Below are positions 1 to 8,330 of a DNA stretch of 64,000 bases, in pieces; positions within the stretch are counted from its first letter, which is position 1; every line of letters begins with the position of its first letter. The position numbers and the translations under genes are program-made. Below the pieces are notes generated by a model. The model saw only the letters and a list, made by a program, of their open reading frames with translations. It was not told where the DNA came from and searched no databases. The DNA comes from Hymenobacter sp. YIM 151858-1 (GTDB lineage Bacteria > Bacteroidota > Bacteroidia > Cytophagales > Hymenobacteraceae): assembly GCF_025979705.1 (NCBI RefSeq), contig NZ_CP110136.1, positions 3,286,001 to 3,350,000 on the forward strand. The letters are read 5' to 3'.

Positions 1-2
1 TT

Positions 3-1178
3 ACGGGCCAGCCCTACGAAGCCTGGGTGCGCCGCCACATCCTTGAGCCTACCGGCGTCAGCGAAGCCCACCTGGGGCGCAACCTGCTGGCCGATAAGCT
101 GGAACGCGAAGCCGAGTACTTCAGCAAAGACACCCGCGAATCGTGCTACGGCACGGGCAAGCGCGTGCCCTACCCCTACGGCGGCTGGAACCTGGAAGCC
201 ATGAAAGCCCACGGCGGCTGGCTGTTTTCGGCGCGCGACTTGGTGCGGCTGGTGCTGGCCATTGATGGCTCGCCCACGCGCCCCGACCTGCTGCTGCCCG
301 CCACCCTCGATACCATGACGACCTCGCACGAGCCCAACCGGCGCTACGCCAAAGGCTGGCTCGTGAACAAAGACCGCACTACCTGGTGGCACACCGGCTC
401 GCTCGATGGCACGGCCAGTTGCGTGGTGCGCACGGCCTCGGGCTACACCTGGGCCATTCTGCTGAACAGCCGCTCCACCACCAACCGCTTCTGGAACGAC
501 CTGGAGGAGCTCGGCTGGGAGTGCATCAACGGCACCAACGCCTGGCCCAGCTACGATTTGTTTCCGCCGGAGCAGAACGCCAGCCAGCTGCGCGTGGCCA
601 GCCTGAGCGCCAACACGGCCCGCCTTACCTGGAGCAAGGGCAACGGCAGCGGCCGCCTGCTGGTGCTGCAAGAAAAAAGCCCCGTACGCGAGCTGCCGCA
701 GGATGGCACCAACTACGTAGCCGATGCCACGCTGGGCCGGGGCGCCATTCTGGGCCAGGGCTCGGTAGTGGCCGCCGGCCCCGATAGCGCCGTAACCGTA
801 CGGGGCCTGCAACCCGGCAAAACCTACTACGCGCGCCTGGTGGAGTACAACCAGAGCGAGGCCACCGGGCAGCACCCCGTGTACGCCCTGGAGGGCAACC
901 CCGTGCTGGAGTTTACCACGCCGGCCGCGCCGTTGGTGGCCAAGAGCAACAAGGCCTCCAAAGCGCCCCTGGCCCGGGCAGCCAAGGCCCGCACCAAGCG
1001 CACCACTCAGGCCGCACGCCCCATGCCCAACCTGATGCAGACGGCCGATGCGGAGCGCACCCAAACGGGGCAATCCATGCCAGACTCGCCGGCCATCGAG
1101 CCGCAGTCGGCCTCGTACTGGATTCGCCTGCGCGAGATGAGCCGCGGCCTGCTGAAGTGGTTTGGGGCTTCGAGCTAG
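3..1178 (+). CDS. Serine hydrolase (beta-lactamase/PBP-like), 5' end outside window
   Basis: The frame is open from base 3 and family-like sequence (TGQPYEAWVRRHILEPTGV) precedes the first possible start (GTG at 27), so the real start and the SxxK nucleophile lie upstream of the window. The visible part matches the C-terminal half of class C beta-lactamase/DD-peptidase-like hydrolases: a GGWLFSARDLVRLVLA segment and an HTGSLDGTA segment, where HTG stands at the usual KTG position. About visible residues 185-290 look like a fibronectin-III-type module (LQPGKTYYARLVEYN), followed by a basic Ala/Lys/Thr-rich tail. Probably exported; substrate unknown. A perfect hairpin follows the stop. Confidence 0.85.
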   Translation, partial: TGQPYEAWVRRHILEPTGVSEAHLGRNLLADKLEREAEYFSKDTRESCYGTGKRVPYPYGGWNLEAMKAHGGWLFSARDLVRLVLAIDGSPTRPDLLLPATLDTMTTSHEPNRRYAKGWLVNKDRTTWWHTGSLDGTASCVVRTASGYTWAILLNSRSTTNRFWNDLEELGWECINGTNAWPSYDLFPPEQNASQLRVASLSANTARLTWSKGNGSGRLLVLQEKSPVRELPQDGTNYVADATLGRGAILGQGSVVAAGPDSAVTVRGLQPGKTYYARLVEYNQSEATGQHPVYALEGNPVLEFTTPAAPLVAKSNKASKAPLARAAKARTKRTTQAARPMPNLMQTADAERTQTGQSMPDSPAIEPQSASYWIRLREMSRGLLKWFGASS

Positions 1179-1203
1179 GCACCCGGCGGAGTGCCCACCC
1201 AAT

Positions 1204-1248
1204 AATTTATTACGCAACTGGCGCCCCCGGATAGTTGCGTAATAAATT
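1204..1248. terminator. Perfect 16-bp inverted repeat between serine hydrolase and SUKH-3 gene
   Basis: Arms at 1204-1219 and 1233-1248 are exactly complementary (AATTTATTACGCAACT) around a 13-nt loop. It lies 25 bp after the upstream stop and about 50 bp before the next start. The stem is AT-rich, unlike the GC-rich terminators elsewhere in the window, and no T-tract follows. It could end upstream transcription or be an operator for the immunity gene; the sequence does not decide. Confidence 0.5.
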
Positions 1249-1299
1249 CTTCCGCTATATTAGCTATCTAGCTAAACCTCAAGGAGACGCAGAAACAGA

Positions 1300-1758
1300 A
1301 TGACTAGCTTTTCGGATGAAGTCCTGCATCTGCTGCAAGAGGCAGGTTGGTACAGGGGCAGAAGCGTGGATACGCACCGTTACGCGGCCGCCATTCGGGC
1401 AAACAAGTTTCCGTGGCAAGAGCCTGCGCAGCGCTTTCTGAGCGAGTTTGGCGGCTTGCTGCTGCGCTTTCTGCGCTCCGACGGCAGCGTTACCACCCTG
1501 CATTTCAACGTGGCGCAGGCTTTGGCCAGCCACGCCAGCTCGCAGGTACTGAACGATTGCATGACGCGCCTAGGTGCGGGCGGCTTCACGGTGATTGGGC
1601 AGGCCTACGCCGAAGATCTGTTGTTGCTCATGGATGCGCAGGGCCGCGTGTACGGCGGTGGCTGCGACGACTGCCTGTACCTGATTGCCAACAGCGGCGC
1701 AGAAGCCATCGAAACCATTTGCCTCGATCTGGCTTTCGAGGTGGTGGCAGCGGCTTAG
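1300..1758 (+). CDS. SUKH-3-type immunity protein (orphan)
   Basis: 152 aa. The N-terminal pattern LLQEAGWYRGRSVDTHRY, then FLSEFGGLLLRF, a central LGAGGFTVIGQAYAEDLLLLMD and GRVYGGGCDDCLYLIANSG match the SUKH-3 family (SMI1/KNR4-like), whose members usually neutralise toxins of contact-dependent or polymorphic toxin systems. No toxin gene is visible beside it, so it is either an orphan immunity gene or has a housekeeping role. The start has a purine-rich AAGGAG-like stretch (1280-1285). Its stop overlaps by 4 bp that of the convergent acetyltransferase gene. One CCTAGG lies in frame at 1569. Confidence 0.75.
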   Translation: MTSFSDEVLHLLQEAGWYRGRSVDTHRYAAAIRANKFPWQEPAQRFLSEFGGLLLRFLRSDGSVTTLHFNVAQALASHASSQVLNDCMTRLGAGGFTVIGQAYAEDLLLLMDAQGRVYGGGCDDCLYLIANSGAEAIETICLDLAFEVVAAA

Positions 1759-2273
1759 CCCGCTGTGGTACCTAGGCGCTTTTCGTAGCAGTAAAAGCGT
1801 AGGCCCGGCCGGAAAGCCAGCGTTATTTCGCCCGCAAACCGGTAGCCCAGCTTCGGGAACAGCCGCTGCGTGGCCTTGTTCTCCGAATTGGTATCGACGC
1901 GCAGGCTGCGCAGCCCCCACTCGGCGGCCAATTGCTCGGCCTGCAACAGCAAAGCAGCCGCAATGCCTTTGCCCTGCGCCTCCGGCGCCACGGCCAGGCG
2001 GTGCGTAACCACGGCCGGCTCGGCAGCATCCCAATCGGCCTGGGCGTACTCGGGGTCTTGGTCGGTGGTGAGAGCGGCCACGCCCGCTATTTGGCCGCTT
2101 AGCTCGGCCACCCACAGCTGTTCCCGCTCGATATCGGCCCGAAACACCGCCGCGTTGGGGTAATCGGCTTCCCACTGAAAATTACCCGCGGCCTGCATCA
2201 GCGGCACCACGCGGCGTACGATGTTCAGGATGGCCGGCAAATCGGCGGCGGTGGCGCGGCGTAGGTGCAGCAT
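1755..2273 (-). CDS. GNAT family N-acetyltransferase
   Basis: 172 aa from the ATG at 2273; an upstream in-frame start at 2306 would add a poorly fitting Pro-rich stub. The acetyl-CoA binding signature VAPEAQGKGIAAALL lies in the middle, after a VTHRLAV beta-strand, and the C-terminal part (NSENKATQRLFPKLGYRFAGE) is the typical beta5-alpha4 segment in which the product is released. The acceptor is unknown; cytosolic. It converges on the SUKH-3 gene with overlapping stops. A CCTAGG sits near its 3' end (1771). Confidence 0.85.
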   Translation of the reverse strand: MLHLRRATAADLPAILNIVRRVVPLMQAAGNFQWEADYPNAAVFRADIEREQLWVAELSGQIAGVAALTTDQDPEYAQADWDAAEPAVVTHRLAVAPEAQGKGIAAALLLQAEQLAAEWGLRSLRVDTNSENKATQRLFPKLGYRFAGEITLAFRPGLRFYCYEKRLGTTAG

Positions 2274-2331
2274 AACGCGGTTAGGTCGGGGTAAGCAGAG
2301 CGGCAAAGGTGGCGCAACGGTGCGGCCAAAC

Positions 2332-3579
2332 CTACTGCGCCGGTACCTGCTCGGCGGGCACCGGCTGGGGCAGGTGGTGGCGCAACGAACGCCGGGCCAG
2401 CAATACGCTGATAACCGTGAGCACGGCCCCGGTCAGGAACGGCGCCCCCGGAAAGTAAACGGGCGCTTGGGGCCCGGTGAAGTAAGCAAACAGGTTGGTC
2501 ATCAGGGGCGGGCCGATGATGGAGGTAACGCTTACCAGGCTGGTTAGGCCGCCCTGCAGCTCGCCTTGCTCGTTGGCGGGCACCTGCGACGAAATCAGCC
2601 CTTGCAGCGCCGGGCCGGCAATGCCACCCAGGCAATACGGCACCAGAAACACGAACATCATCCAGCCTTGGGTGGCAAACGCGAACAAGGCAAAGCCCAC
2701 CGCGTACAGCGCCATACCCAGGTAAATGGCGCGTGCGGCGCCCAGACGGGGGTTGAGGTAGCGGATGAGCACGCCCTGCACCAAGGCCACCATCAGCCCC
2801 ACGGCACCTAGGGAGTAGCCCACCCACGCCTTGTTCCAGCCGAACTTTTGCATGGTGTAGTACGACCACGTGCTTTGCGTGGCGTGGGCCGCGATGTAAA
2901 TGAAAACCAACGAGCCCACCAGCCCCAGCACCACGGGGTAGCGCTGCAGCTGCCGCAACGAGCCGACAGGGTTGGCCCGCCGCAGCTCGAAAGGCCGGCG
3001 GTTTTCGGGCTTCAGCGACTCGGGCAGCACCAGGTAGCCGTAGAGCCAGTTGACAAAGGTGAGCCCCGCCGCGGCCAGAAAGGGCACCTGGGGCCCCAGC
3101 TCGCCCAGCACGCCGCCAATTACCGGCCCGATAATGAAGCCCAGACCGAAGGCCGCGCCCACCATCCCGAAATTTTGGGCCCGCTCCTCGGGCGGGCTTA
3201 CATCGGCTATGTACGCGGTGGCGGTGGTCATGCTGGCGCCGGTAACGCCCGCAATCAGGCGCCCCACAAACAGCCACGTAATGCTCGGCGCAAACGCCAG
3301 CAGCAGGTAATCGAGCCCGAAACCGAAAAGCGAAATCAGCAGCACCGGCCGGCGCCCGTACTGGTCGGAGAGGTTGCCCAACACCGGCGAAAACAAGAAC
3401 TGCATCACGGCAAAGGCAAATACCAGCCAGCCCCCGTACTGGGCGGCTTCGCTGATGCTGCCGCCCGTGAGCTGCCGAATCAGGTCGGGCAGTACCGGAA
3501 TGATGATGCCGAAGCCGATAACATCGATGAGCAGGGTAACGAAAATGAAGCCCAGTGCGGCTTTGCGTTTATCGGCCAT
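2332..3579 (-). CDS. TCR/Tet-family MFS exporter
   Basis: 415 aa, about 12 predicted membrane helices. The first helix ([15 protein letters not shown]), the loop 2-3 motif A ([14 protein letters not shown]) and the segment [16 protein letters not shown] are characteristic of drug:proton antiporters of the DHA1/Tet type. The start chosen (MADKRK at 3579) begins just before helix 1; the frame continues to a TTG at 3600 with no better context. Substrate cannot be inferred from sequence; such genes in environmental Bacteroidota are usually uncharacterised efflux pumps and not proven resistance genes. It is 58 bp downstream of the acetyltransferase start on the same strand, so the two may be cotranscribed. 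Confidence 0.88.
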   Translation of the reverse strand: MADKRKAALGFIFVTLLIDVIGFGIIIPVLPDLIRQLTGGSISEAAQYGGWLVFAFAVMQFLFSPVLGNLSDQYGRRPVLLISLFGFGLDYLLLAFAPSITWLFVGRLIAGVTGASMTTATAYIADVSPPEERAQNFGMVGAAFGLGFIIGPVIGGVLGELGPQVPFLAAAGLTFVNWLYGYLVLPESLKPENRRPFELRRANPVGSLRQLQRYPVVLGLVGSLVFIYIAAHATQSTWSYYTMQKFGWNKAWVGYSLGAVGLMVALVQGVLIRYLNPRLGAARAIYLGMALYAVGFALFAFATQGWMMFVFLVPYCLGGIAGPALQGLISSQVPANEQGELQGGLTSLVSVTSIIGPPLMTNLFAYFTGPQAPVYFPGAPFLTGAVLTVISVLLARRSLRHHLPQPVPAEQVPAQ

Positions 3580-3777
3580 AGCGGAGGGGTGCGGCTGCAA
3601 CTACGTGGGGCGCTCCGCGGCCATGTGCGCGGCCCTAGGTGGCCGGCGTGGCCTTGCAGCCCAGCAGCAACGGAGCAAACCATAAAAGTAAGCGGCGGCC
3701 GTGCGCCAAGCATGGGCTCAGGCTATTACTTTGGGGCGGTAGCCTACGGTTGGCTGCTCAAGCGCATTACTTACTTT

Positions 3778-4140
3778 ATGATTCAGAGATTACGCACGGT
3801 GGTGTACCCCGTGGGCGACCTGGCCCGCGCCAAACAGTGGTACAGCCAGGTGCTGGGCCAGGAGCCTTATTTCGATGAGCCGTTTTACGTGGGCTACAAC
3901 GTGGGCGGCTACGAGCTGGGCCTCGACCCCGACGGCCCCGCGGGCGGCCAGGGCGGGCCCGTGGCGTACTGGGGCGTGGCCGATGCCCACCAGGCTTACC
4001 AACGCCTGCTCGACCTAGGGGCCAGCCCGCACGAAGCGGTGCGCGACGTAGGCAGTGGCATTCTGCTCGGTACCGTGCAAGACCCCTCCGGTAACTTGTT
4101 CGGTATCATCCAGAACCCGCATTTCCAGCTGCCGGCGTAG
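3778..4140 (+). CDS. VOC (glyoxalase/dioxygenase fold) protein
   Basis: 120 aa, the size of a single VOC unit with two beta-alpha-beta-beta-beta modules. It opens with RLRTVVYPVGDLARAKQWYS and closes with VQDPSGNLFGIIQNP, both typical of the glyoxalase/bleomycin-resistance fold. Metal-ligand positions are not clearly of the His/Glu glyoxalase I type, so the reaction is unknown. The frame is open far upstream but the ATG at 3778 is the only start that fits the fold. The upstream 200 bases hold a CCTAGG (3634) and no recognised gene. Confidence 0.82.
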   Translation: MIQRLRTVVYPVGDLARAKQWYSQVLGQEPYFDEPFYVGYNVGGYELGLDPDGPAGGQGGPVAYWGVADAHQAYQRLLDLGASPHEAVRDVGSGILLGTVQDPSGNLFGIIQNPHFQLPA

Positions 4141-4331
4141 CCTGCCCTGACGCCCCGGCAGCGTAGCACCGTCAGGTTGTACACTCGCCCTGACACCGTG
4201 GCACTATTTATCGTTTGGAAAGCACTTTGCCAGGAAACAAAACAGCCGCTCCGGTGGTACTCAAGCTGCCGAGCCCGTACCGCGCCGGAGTTTCATTGTT
4301 GTCATCCTTCCAACCCAAAACGCTAAGTACC

Positions 4332-5102
4332 ATGGCTATTCAACGTTATTCCGACTCGTTCGGCGACATGATGCCGCAGAGCTTCTCGTCGATGCTGGAC
4401 CGTTTCTTCAACGACTCGTTGAACACGCGCGGGCGCATGAACTCCTTTATGCCCCACGTGGATGCGTACGAAACCGAGCAGGGCTACGAAATCGAGGCAT
4501 CGTTGCCGGGCCTGAAGCGCGAAGACATCAAGGTGGAGTTTCAGCAGGGCCGGCTGTCGATTTCGGGCGAGCGGCGCATGCAAAACGAACGCAATGACCG
4601 CCGCTACCACATGATGGAAAGCCAGTACGGCTCGTTTCAGCGCACTTTTCAGCTGCCCGATGTAGCCAACGGCCAAGGCATTGAGGCTACGTTCGAAGAC
4701 GGGGTGCTGCACATTACCGTGCCCAAGGATCAGCAGAAAACCATGCGCCACCAGGTGGAGATACGCGGCCGCCAGCCGCAGCAAAACAACCTGCAAACCG
4801 GCCAGGTATCGGACCGCATGGGCCAGCAGGCCACCGACATTCCGGTAGAGGCCGGCAACGGCCATCAGCACGCCGGCCATGGCTTGCAGCAAGAGCAACC
4901 GGCCCGCTCGTACCAGGGCGCCACGGCCTCGGCCGGCACCGGGGCCAGCGGCGGCAGCGCCCAGCAGCCTACCATGGGTGGTCAGAGCAATGCCGGCGGC
5001 CCCGCTTCCTGGACGAACACCAGCGCCGCCTCGGATAGCTACGGCGACGGCCACCCCGACGACGGCGCCGGCTCGATGCGCGGCTCGGGCGTGGGCTCGT
5101 GA
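4332..5102 (+). CDS. Hsp20/alpha-crystallin small heat shock protein with long low-complexity tail
   Basis: 256 aa. Residues about 40-146 form the alpha-crystallin domain: PHVDAYETEQGYEIEASLPG, the VEFQQGRLSISGER strand pair and FEDGVLHITVPK. The domain ends at HQVEIRG, and the next 110 residues are rich in Gln, Gly, Ala, Ser and His, far longer than the short tail of most Hsp20 proteins (about 150 aa total). An ATP-independent holdase for unfolding proteins in the cytosol. ATG 4332 is preferred over the TTG at 4215 because the domain starts normally from it. A strong hairpin follows the stop. Confidence 0.88.
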   Translation: MAIQRYSDSFGDMMPQSFSSMLDRFFNDSLNTRGRMNSFMPHVDAYETEQGYEIEASLPGLKREDIKVEFQQGRLSISGERRMQNERNDRRYHMMESQYGSFQRTFQLPDVANGQGIEATFEDGVLHITVPKDQQKTMRHQVEIRGRQPQQNNLQTGQVSDRMGQQATDIPVEAGNGHQHAGHGLQQEQPARSYQGATASAGTGASGGSAQQPTMGGQSNAGGPASWTNTSAASDSYGDGHPDDGAGSMRGSGVGS

Positions 5103-5118
5103 TTTTGGATGTTTTTTA

Positions 5119-5163
5119 AATGCGAAGGGCGCTTTCTTCAGCGGAGAAAGCGCCCTTCGCATT
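5119..5163. terminator. Bidirectional hairpin between convergent hsp20 and hydrolase genes
   Basis: Arms at 5121-5137 and 5145-5161 pair perfectly (TGCGAAGGGCGCTTTCT and its complement) around a 7-nt loop. It lies between two convergent stops and probably ends transcription from both sides. T-run upstream on the + strand (GTTTTTTAAA). Confidence 0.75.
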
Positions 5164-5165
5164 GG

Positions 5166-5867
5166 CTAGGCAGTGGGGTTGGGCGTGGGGTCGTGCTCCA
5201 CGGGCTGCCCATCGGCCGTAGGGCCTAGGGCGGCCAGCGTAATGGGGCCGGGCGTAACGAGGCGCAAGGTGGCGGGCAGGCCCACGTCGAGCAGGTCCTG
5301 CACCAGGCCGTCGCCGGCGGCTTCGGGAGTGTAGGTATCCACGGTGGTGGCTACCACGGTTACGGGCCGCTCGGGCAGGCTCACGAGGGTAGCGCGGCGG
5401 TCGAAATCGGGCGGAAATACGCCGGCGTATAAAATCAGGCGCTCGTAGTTGAGGCGGTTGCCGCTAAGCCAGCGGCAGGCCGCGGCCGCGCCTTGGCCAT
5501 AGCCCAGCACGGTGCAGCTAACATCGGGCGGGCACTGCGCCAGGATGTGCTCGGCCAGGGCATCGAGGTAAGCCGTGAGGTCGGTAAGGTCGGGCAGCAG
5601 GTCGCCGGTGCCGGGGGCCAGCCACGCGGCGGCCATGTGCGGTACCTCGGCCAGGCTGTTGCCGGGCACCGTGTAGCGCGAGAGGCCCTCGGGCAGCACC
5701 AGCAGGCGCTCGGGCGTATCGATGGGAGCCAACTGCGCGGCTAAGTCGGCTACCGATTGGTCGGCATCGTGCAGGCAAAACCACACGCTCCGGATGTTTG
5801 GCCCCGGTTCGCCCAACAGCGCGTAGCGGGCGGTGCGGGTGGTGGCAAAATCATGAAGAGGCAACAT
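5166..5867 (-). CDS. Alpha/beta-hydrolase-like protein lacking the nucleophile serine
   Basis: 233 aa from the ATG at 5867. The layout follows phospholipase/carboxylesterase-type alpha/beta hydrolases: an N-terminal VWFCLHDADQS strand-loop, a nucleophile-elbow region and a C-terminal VTVVATTVDTYTP strand where the acid residue would sit. The elbow reads VLGYGQGAAAA, so the expected G-x-S-x-G is G-Y-G-Q-G; the codon is GGC. No obvious catalytic His follows near the C terminus. Classical serine esterase activity is therefore unlikely, and a binding or structural role is more plausible. It lies between two hsp20 genes. Confidence 0.7.
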   Translation of the reverse strand: MLPLHDFATTRTARYALLGEPGPNIRSVWFCLHDADQSVADLAAQLAPIDTPERLLVLPEGLSRYTVPGNSLAEVPHMAAAWLAPGTGDLLPDLTDLTAYLDALAEHILAQCPPDVSCTVLGYGQGAAAACRWLSGNRLNYERLILYAGVFPPDFDRRATLVSLPERPVTVVATTVDTYTPEAAGDGLVQDLLDVGLPATLRLVTPGPITLAALGPTADGQPVEHDPTPNPTA

Positions 5868-6060
5868 AACACGGGGTGCTTTGGTGGGCCTTTGCCTATA
5901 CGCACACCTAGGGTTTTGGCTGCCAAGCTGGCGCACTGCCGGCCCGCTCGGGCTGCCAAAAACGGCCAATGTGGCAACCAGCTTATTCGGCATGCACACA
6001 ATCAAGGTTGGTACACGGTTTGCCTATAACCCGCTGACAAACAGAAGGACGACTCATACC

Positions 6061-6444
6061 ATGAAGCTCATAAGCCAACAATTCCTGCACAACATTGCTC
6101 CTCAGCTCGATCTGCTCAACACGCTCGGCGGTGGGGTAGTGCAAGCCCAGGCCAAGGTGCACAAGCGCGAGCAGGGCGTGGTTATCCAGGTGTCGGCTCC
6201 GAGCGTCGACCCCGAGACTTTTCACGTGGTGCTCAACGACCATACGCTAAGCGTTTTTGCCGAGTACCGCCACGCCCCCGACGATAAGCTGGCCGCTCCG
6301 TTGTTCGTGCAAACGTTCGACCTGCCCGATACGCTCGACGTAACCCGCATCGACGCGGTGCACCAGGACGGCGAGTTGCGCGTGCGCATTCCGTACGAAG
6401 GCCCCAACGGCCGCCACCGCGAAATCAACATCAAGCGGCGCTAA
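6061..6444 (+). CDS. Second, short Hsp20-like (alpha-crystallin/CS fold) protein
   Basis: 127 aa. After a leader of about 30 residues the protein shows the alpha-crystallin strand pattern: VIQVSAPSVDPETFHVVLND, TLSVFAEY, a central FVQTFDLPDTLDVTRIDAV and DGELRVRIPYEGP. It has no long tail and diverges clearly from the first Hsp20 about 1 kb upstream, so the pair may form mixed oligomers or act on different clients. A clear intrinsic terminator follows at 6511. Confidence 0.78.
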   Translation: MKLISQQFLHNIAPQLDLLNTLGGGVVQAQAKVHKREQGVVIQVSAPSVDPETFHVVLNDHTLSVFAEYRHAPDDKLAAPLFVQTFDLPDTLDVTRIDAVHQDGELRVRIPYEGPNGRHREINIKRR

Positions 6445-6510
6445 GCCCTGCCTGCCGCGCTCTTCATTGCTCCATATAACGTCGGGACCGACCGACACCC
6501 ATGGTTTCAC

Positions 6511-6546
6511 AGCCACTGCGGCTAGGCAGTGGCTTTTTTGTTTTTG
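6511..6546 (+). terminator. Rho-independent terminator after hsp20-like gene
   Basis: AGCCACTG (6511-6518) pairs with CAGTGGCT (6527-6534), followed by TTTTTGTTTTTGG. This is a textbook stem plus T-tract on the + strand. Confidence 0.88.
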
Positions 6547-6590
6547 GGGGTTTGGCGGTAAGGAGTCTTGTCTACGCCCGGTTAACGCCT

Positions 6591-6855
6591 GTCATCCTGA
6601 GGCGCGAGTCGAAGGAGCCTCTCACGCCCGCACGATTTTTCCTAGGTCGTGTCATGCCGAGCGCAGCCGAGGCATCTCGCGTGCGGACGCAGGATGCTAA
6701 CCGCTCCCCTCTCCTTTTGGGGAGGGGTTGGAGGTGGGGACCTAGGCGCGTTGCCCAAGCGTGAGCAGGTCCTTCGCTTGCGCTCAGGATGACGGTGGCT
6801 ATCCAGTTTCTATCGAACGTCAGCACGCGAGATGTCTCAACAAGCTCGACATGAC
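6591..6855. repeat. REP-like cluster, two forward and two inverted units
   Basis: Four related units share the core GTCATsCTGAGC...GAAG..ATCTC: forward at 6591-6629 and 6651-6685, inverted at 6760-6793 and 6825-6855. The same family recurs at 32093, 35544, 45401 and 46269. The symmetric arrangement lets the cluster fold into one long cruciform. Similar intergenic units are common in Bacteroidota genomes; no transposase of the REP-associated type is in the window. Confidence 0.75.
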
Positions 6856-6896
6856 GTTCAGGCGAAGTCGACTACCAACGAACAAACACTGCCGTC

Positions 6897-7226
6897 CTAC
6901 CCGAACAGCGGCCAAAGCAGGAAAAACATGGTTACGAGCGAAAGCAGAAACCAGCGCATGATTTGGCCGCGGTGCTGGCGGGGCAGCATGTTGCTGAGCA
7001 CCAGCAGGGCTACAATCATCAGGGTGAGGTGCAGCAGCAAAAAGGCGGTGGTTTTTACCCAGTTGCGCACAATGGTGTTTTCGGGCTGAAACTGGTTGCT
7101 TTCGCCCAGCCCCGACACCACCCAGCTGATGAGGAAATACGCCAGCACCTCGAAGGCCACAAAGCCCGCTAAACCAACAAGAAAGGATTTGGAGCCAGCA
7201 GATTGCGGTTGTACGTCGGTAGCCAT
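6897..7226 (-). CDS. Small integral membrane protein, three helices
   Basis: 109 aa from ATG 7226 (MATDVQPQ). Three hydrophobic segments: GLAGFVAFEVLAYFLISWVV, the stretch FLLLHLTLMIVALLVLSNML and WFLLSLVTMFFLLWPLFG. A polar loop of about 20 residues lies between helices 1 and 2. I do not recognise the family. An upstream TATCTTGC (minus strand, just before the ATG) is one base from the Bacteroidota -7 box, suggesting a very short leader. Confidence 0.65.
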   Translation of the reverse strand: MATDVQPQSAGSKSFLVGLAGFVAFEVLAYFLISWVVSGLGESNQFQPENTIVRNWVKTTAFLLLHLTLMIVALLVLSNMLPRQHRGQIMRWFLLSLVTMFFLLWPLFG

Positions 7227-7337
7227 AGCAGCAAGATAGCAGCCGCAGGCCAATGCTTACCCAGGGCAGTTGCCGCGCCCGCAGGGCACGAGTTACGCCG
7301 TGGTTGGCGTTATCTTCGCTCTTAGCACCGTTTGCCC

Positions 7338-8210
7338 ATGCCCCGTACCCGACGCCCTGTGCCCGTTTCGCCCCGACGCCGCCCGGCGCCTAAGCGCCGC
7401 GCGTGGCTACCGGCCGTGCTGTGGGCGTTGGTAGTGTTGCTGCTGGGCACGGGCGCTTTTTACTGGCACTACCGCCGCCAGATACACCGCTACGCCCGCC
7501 GGGCCTGGGCCACTTTTACGGCCGAGCAGCTTACGGGCCGCGAAAAAACGCCGTTGCTTTCGGGCTACTCCGTGCACGGCATCGATGTGTCGTCGTACCA
7601 GGGGCGCATCGACTGGGACGAGGTTTCGCGCCACAACGTGCGGTTTGCCTTCATCAAAGCCACCGAAGGCGTCAGCCTGCGCGACCGGCGCTTCCAGCGA
7701 AACTGGAGCGGCGCGGGCAAGGCCAGCATTGTGCGCGGCGCCTACCACTACTTTCAGCCCAACTACGACGGCACCGACCAGGCCAACCTGTTTGTGGGCA
7801 CCGTGCCCCTGGGCCCCGGCGACCTGCCGCCCGTGCTCGATGTAGAGCACCCCGAGTTTCATGACGTGGCCGTGATGCGCCGCAACGTGGCCACTTGGCT
7901 GCGGTTGGTGGAGCGGCACTACGGCGTGCGGCCCATTCTTTACTCCAACTACAGTTTTTACAAGCGCTACCTGGCCGGGCATTTCGACAAGTACCCGCTG
8001 TGGCTGGCGCACTACGAGGTGGAGCGCCCCGCGCTGCCCCGCAACAAATGGATTATCTGGCAGCACTCCGACGAGGCCTACGTGCCCGGCATCCGCGGCG
8101 CCGTCGATTTCAACGTGTACCAAGGCAGCTACGAGCAACTGCTTTCGATGCGCATTCCGGAAGCCGGGGGCAGCCCAGCGGCCAGGCCAATTGGCCCACC
8201 CGCGCCCTAG
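7338..8210 (+). CDS. GH25 lysozyme (N-acetylmuramidase), membrane-anchored
   Basis: 290 aa. A basic N-terminal tail (Arg/Pro-rich, residues 1-25) is followed by one transmembrane segment (residues about 26-45) and then a GH25 barrel. Family motifs are complete: GIDVSSYQG, FAFIKATEG, the acid pair region PPVLDVEHPEF, ILYSNYSFYKRYL, and the C-terminal IRGAVDFNVYQG. It cleaves the MurNAc-GlcNAc bond of peptidoglycan; the anchor places the domain in the periplasm. The next gene, rlpA-like, also acts on peptidoglycan. The stop TAG is part of a CCTAGG that begins a hairpin (8202-8248). Confidence 0.9.
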   Translation: MPRTRRPVPVSPRRRPAPKRRAWLPAVLWALVVLLLGTGAFYWHYRRQIHRYARRAWATFTAEQLTGREKTPLLSGYSVHGIDVSSYQGRIDWDEVSRHNVRFAFIKATEGVSLRDRRFQRNWSGAGKASIVRGAYHYFQPNYDGTDQANLFVGTVPLGPGDLPPVLDVEHPEFHDVAVMRRNVATWLRLVERHYGVRPILYSNYSFYKRYLAGHFDKYPLWLAHYEVERPALPRNKWIIWQHSDEAYVPGIRGAVDFNVYQGSYEQLLSMRIPEAGGSPAARPIGPPAP

Positions 8211-8248
8211 GTGCCTGGCCGCCCGGGGGCATCGGGCTCCTAGGGCGC
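8202..8248. terminator. Hairpin with CCTAGG in both arms, overlapping lysozyme stop
   Basis: GCGCCCTAGG (8202-8211) pairs exactly with CCTAGGGCGC (8239-8248); the left arm contains the TAG stop of the GH25 gene. Likely a terminator, without a T-tract. Confidence 0.55.
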
Positions 8249-8330
8249 AGGTGGCTTTTGCCCACGCAGCGCACCACAATGCCACGAATAGGGCTAATTT
8301 AGGCTCTGGTTGAGCTTGTGTTTGTTGCTT

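Larger units (their letters stand above)
6445..6896. other. 452-bp intergenic region with terminator and REP-like repeat cluster
   Basis: No credible gene is present. From left to right it holds the hsp20-like terminator (6511-6546), two forward REP-like units (6591-6629, 6651-6685), a C/T-rich then G-rich hairpin (about 6706-6740) and two inverted REP-like units (6760-6793, 6825-6855). CCTAGG occurs at 6641 and 6741. Confidence 0.8.

Noticed and set aside
2848-3777. N-terminal extension of the VOC protein
   Set aside because: The open frame runs antisense to the MFS gene; the VOC fold starts at 3778.
6591-6855. CRISPR array
   Set aside because: The repeats are only four, inverted in pairs and without regular spacing or unique spacers; no cas genes.
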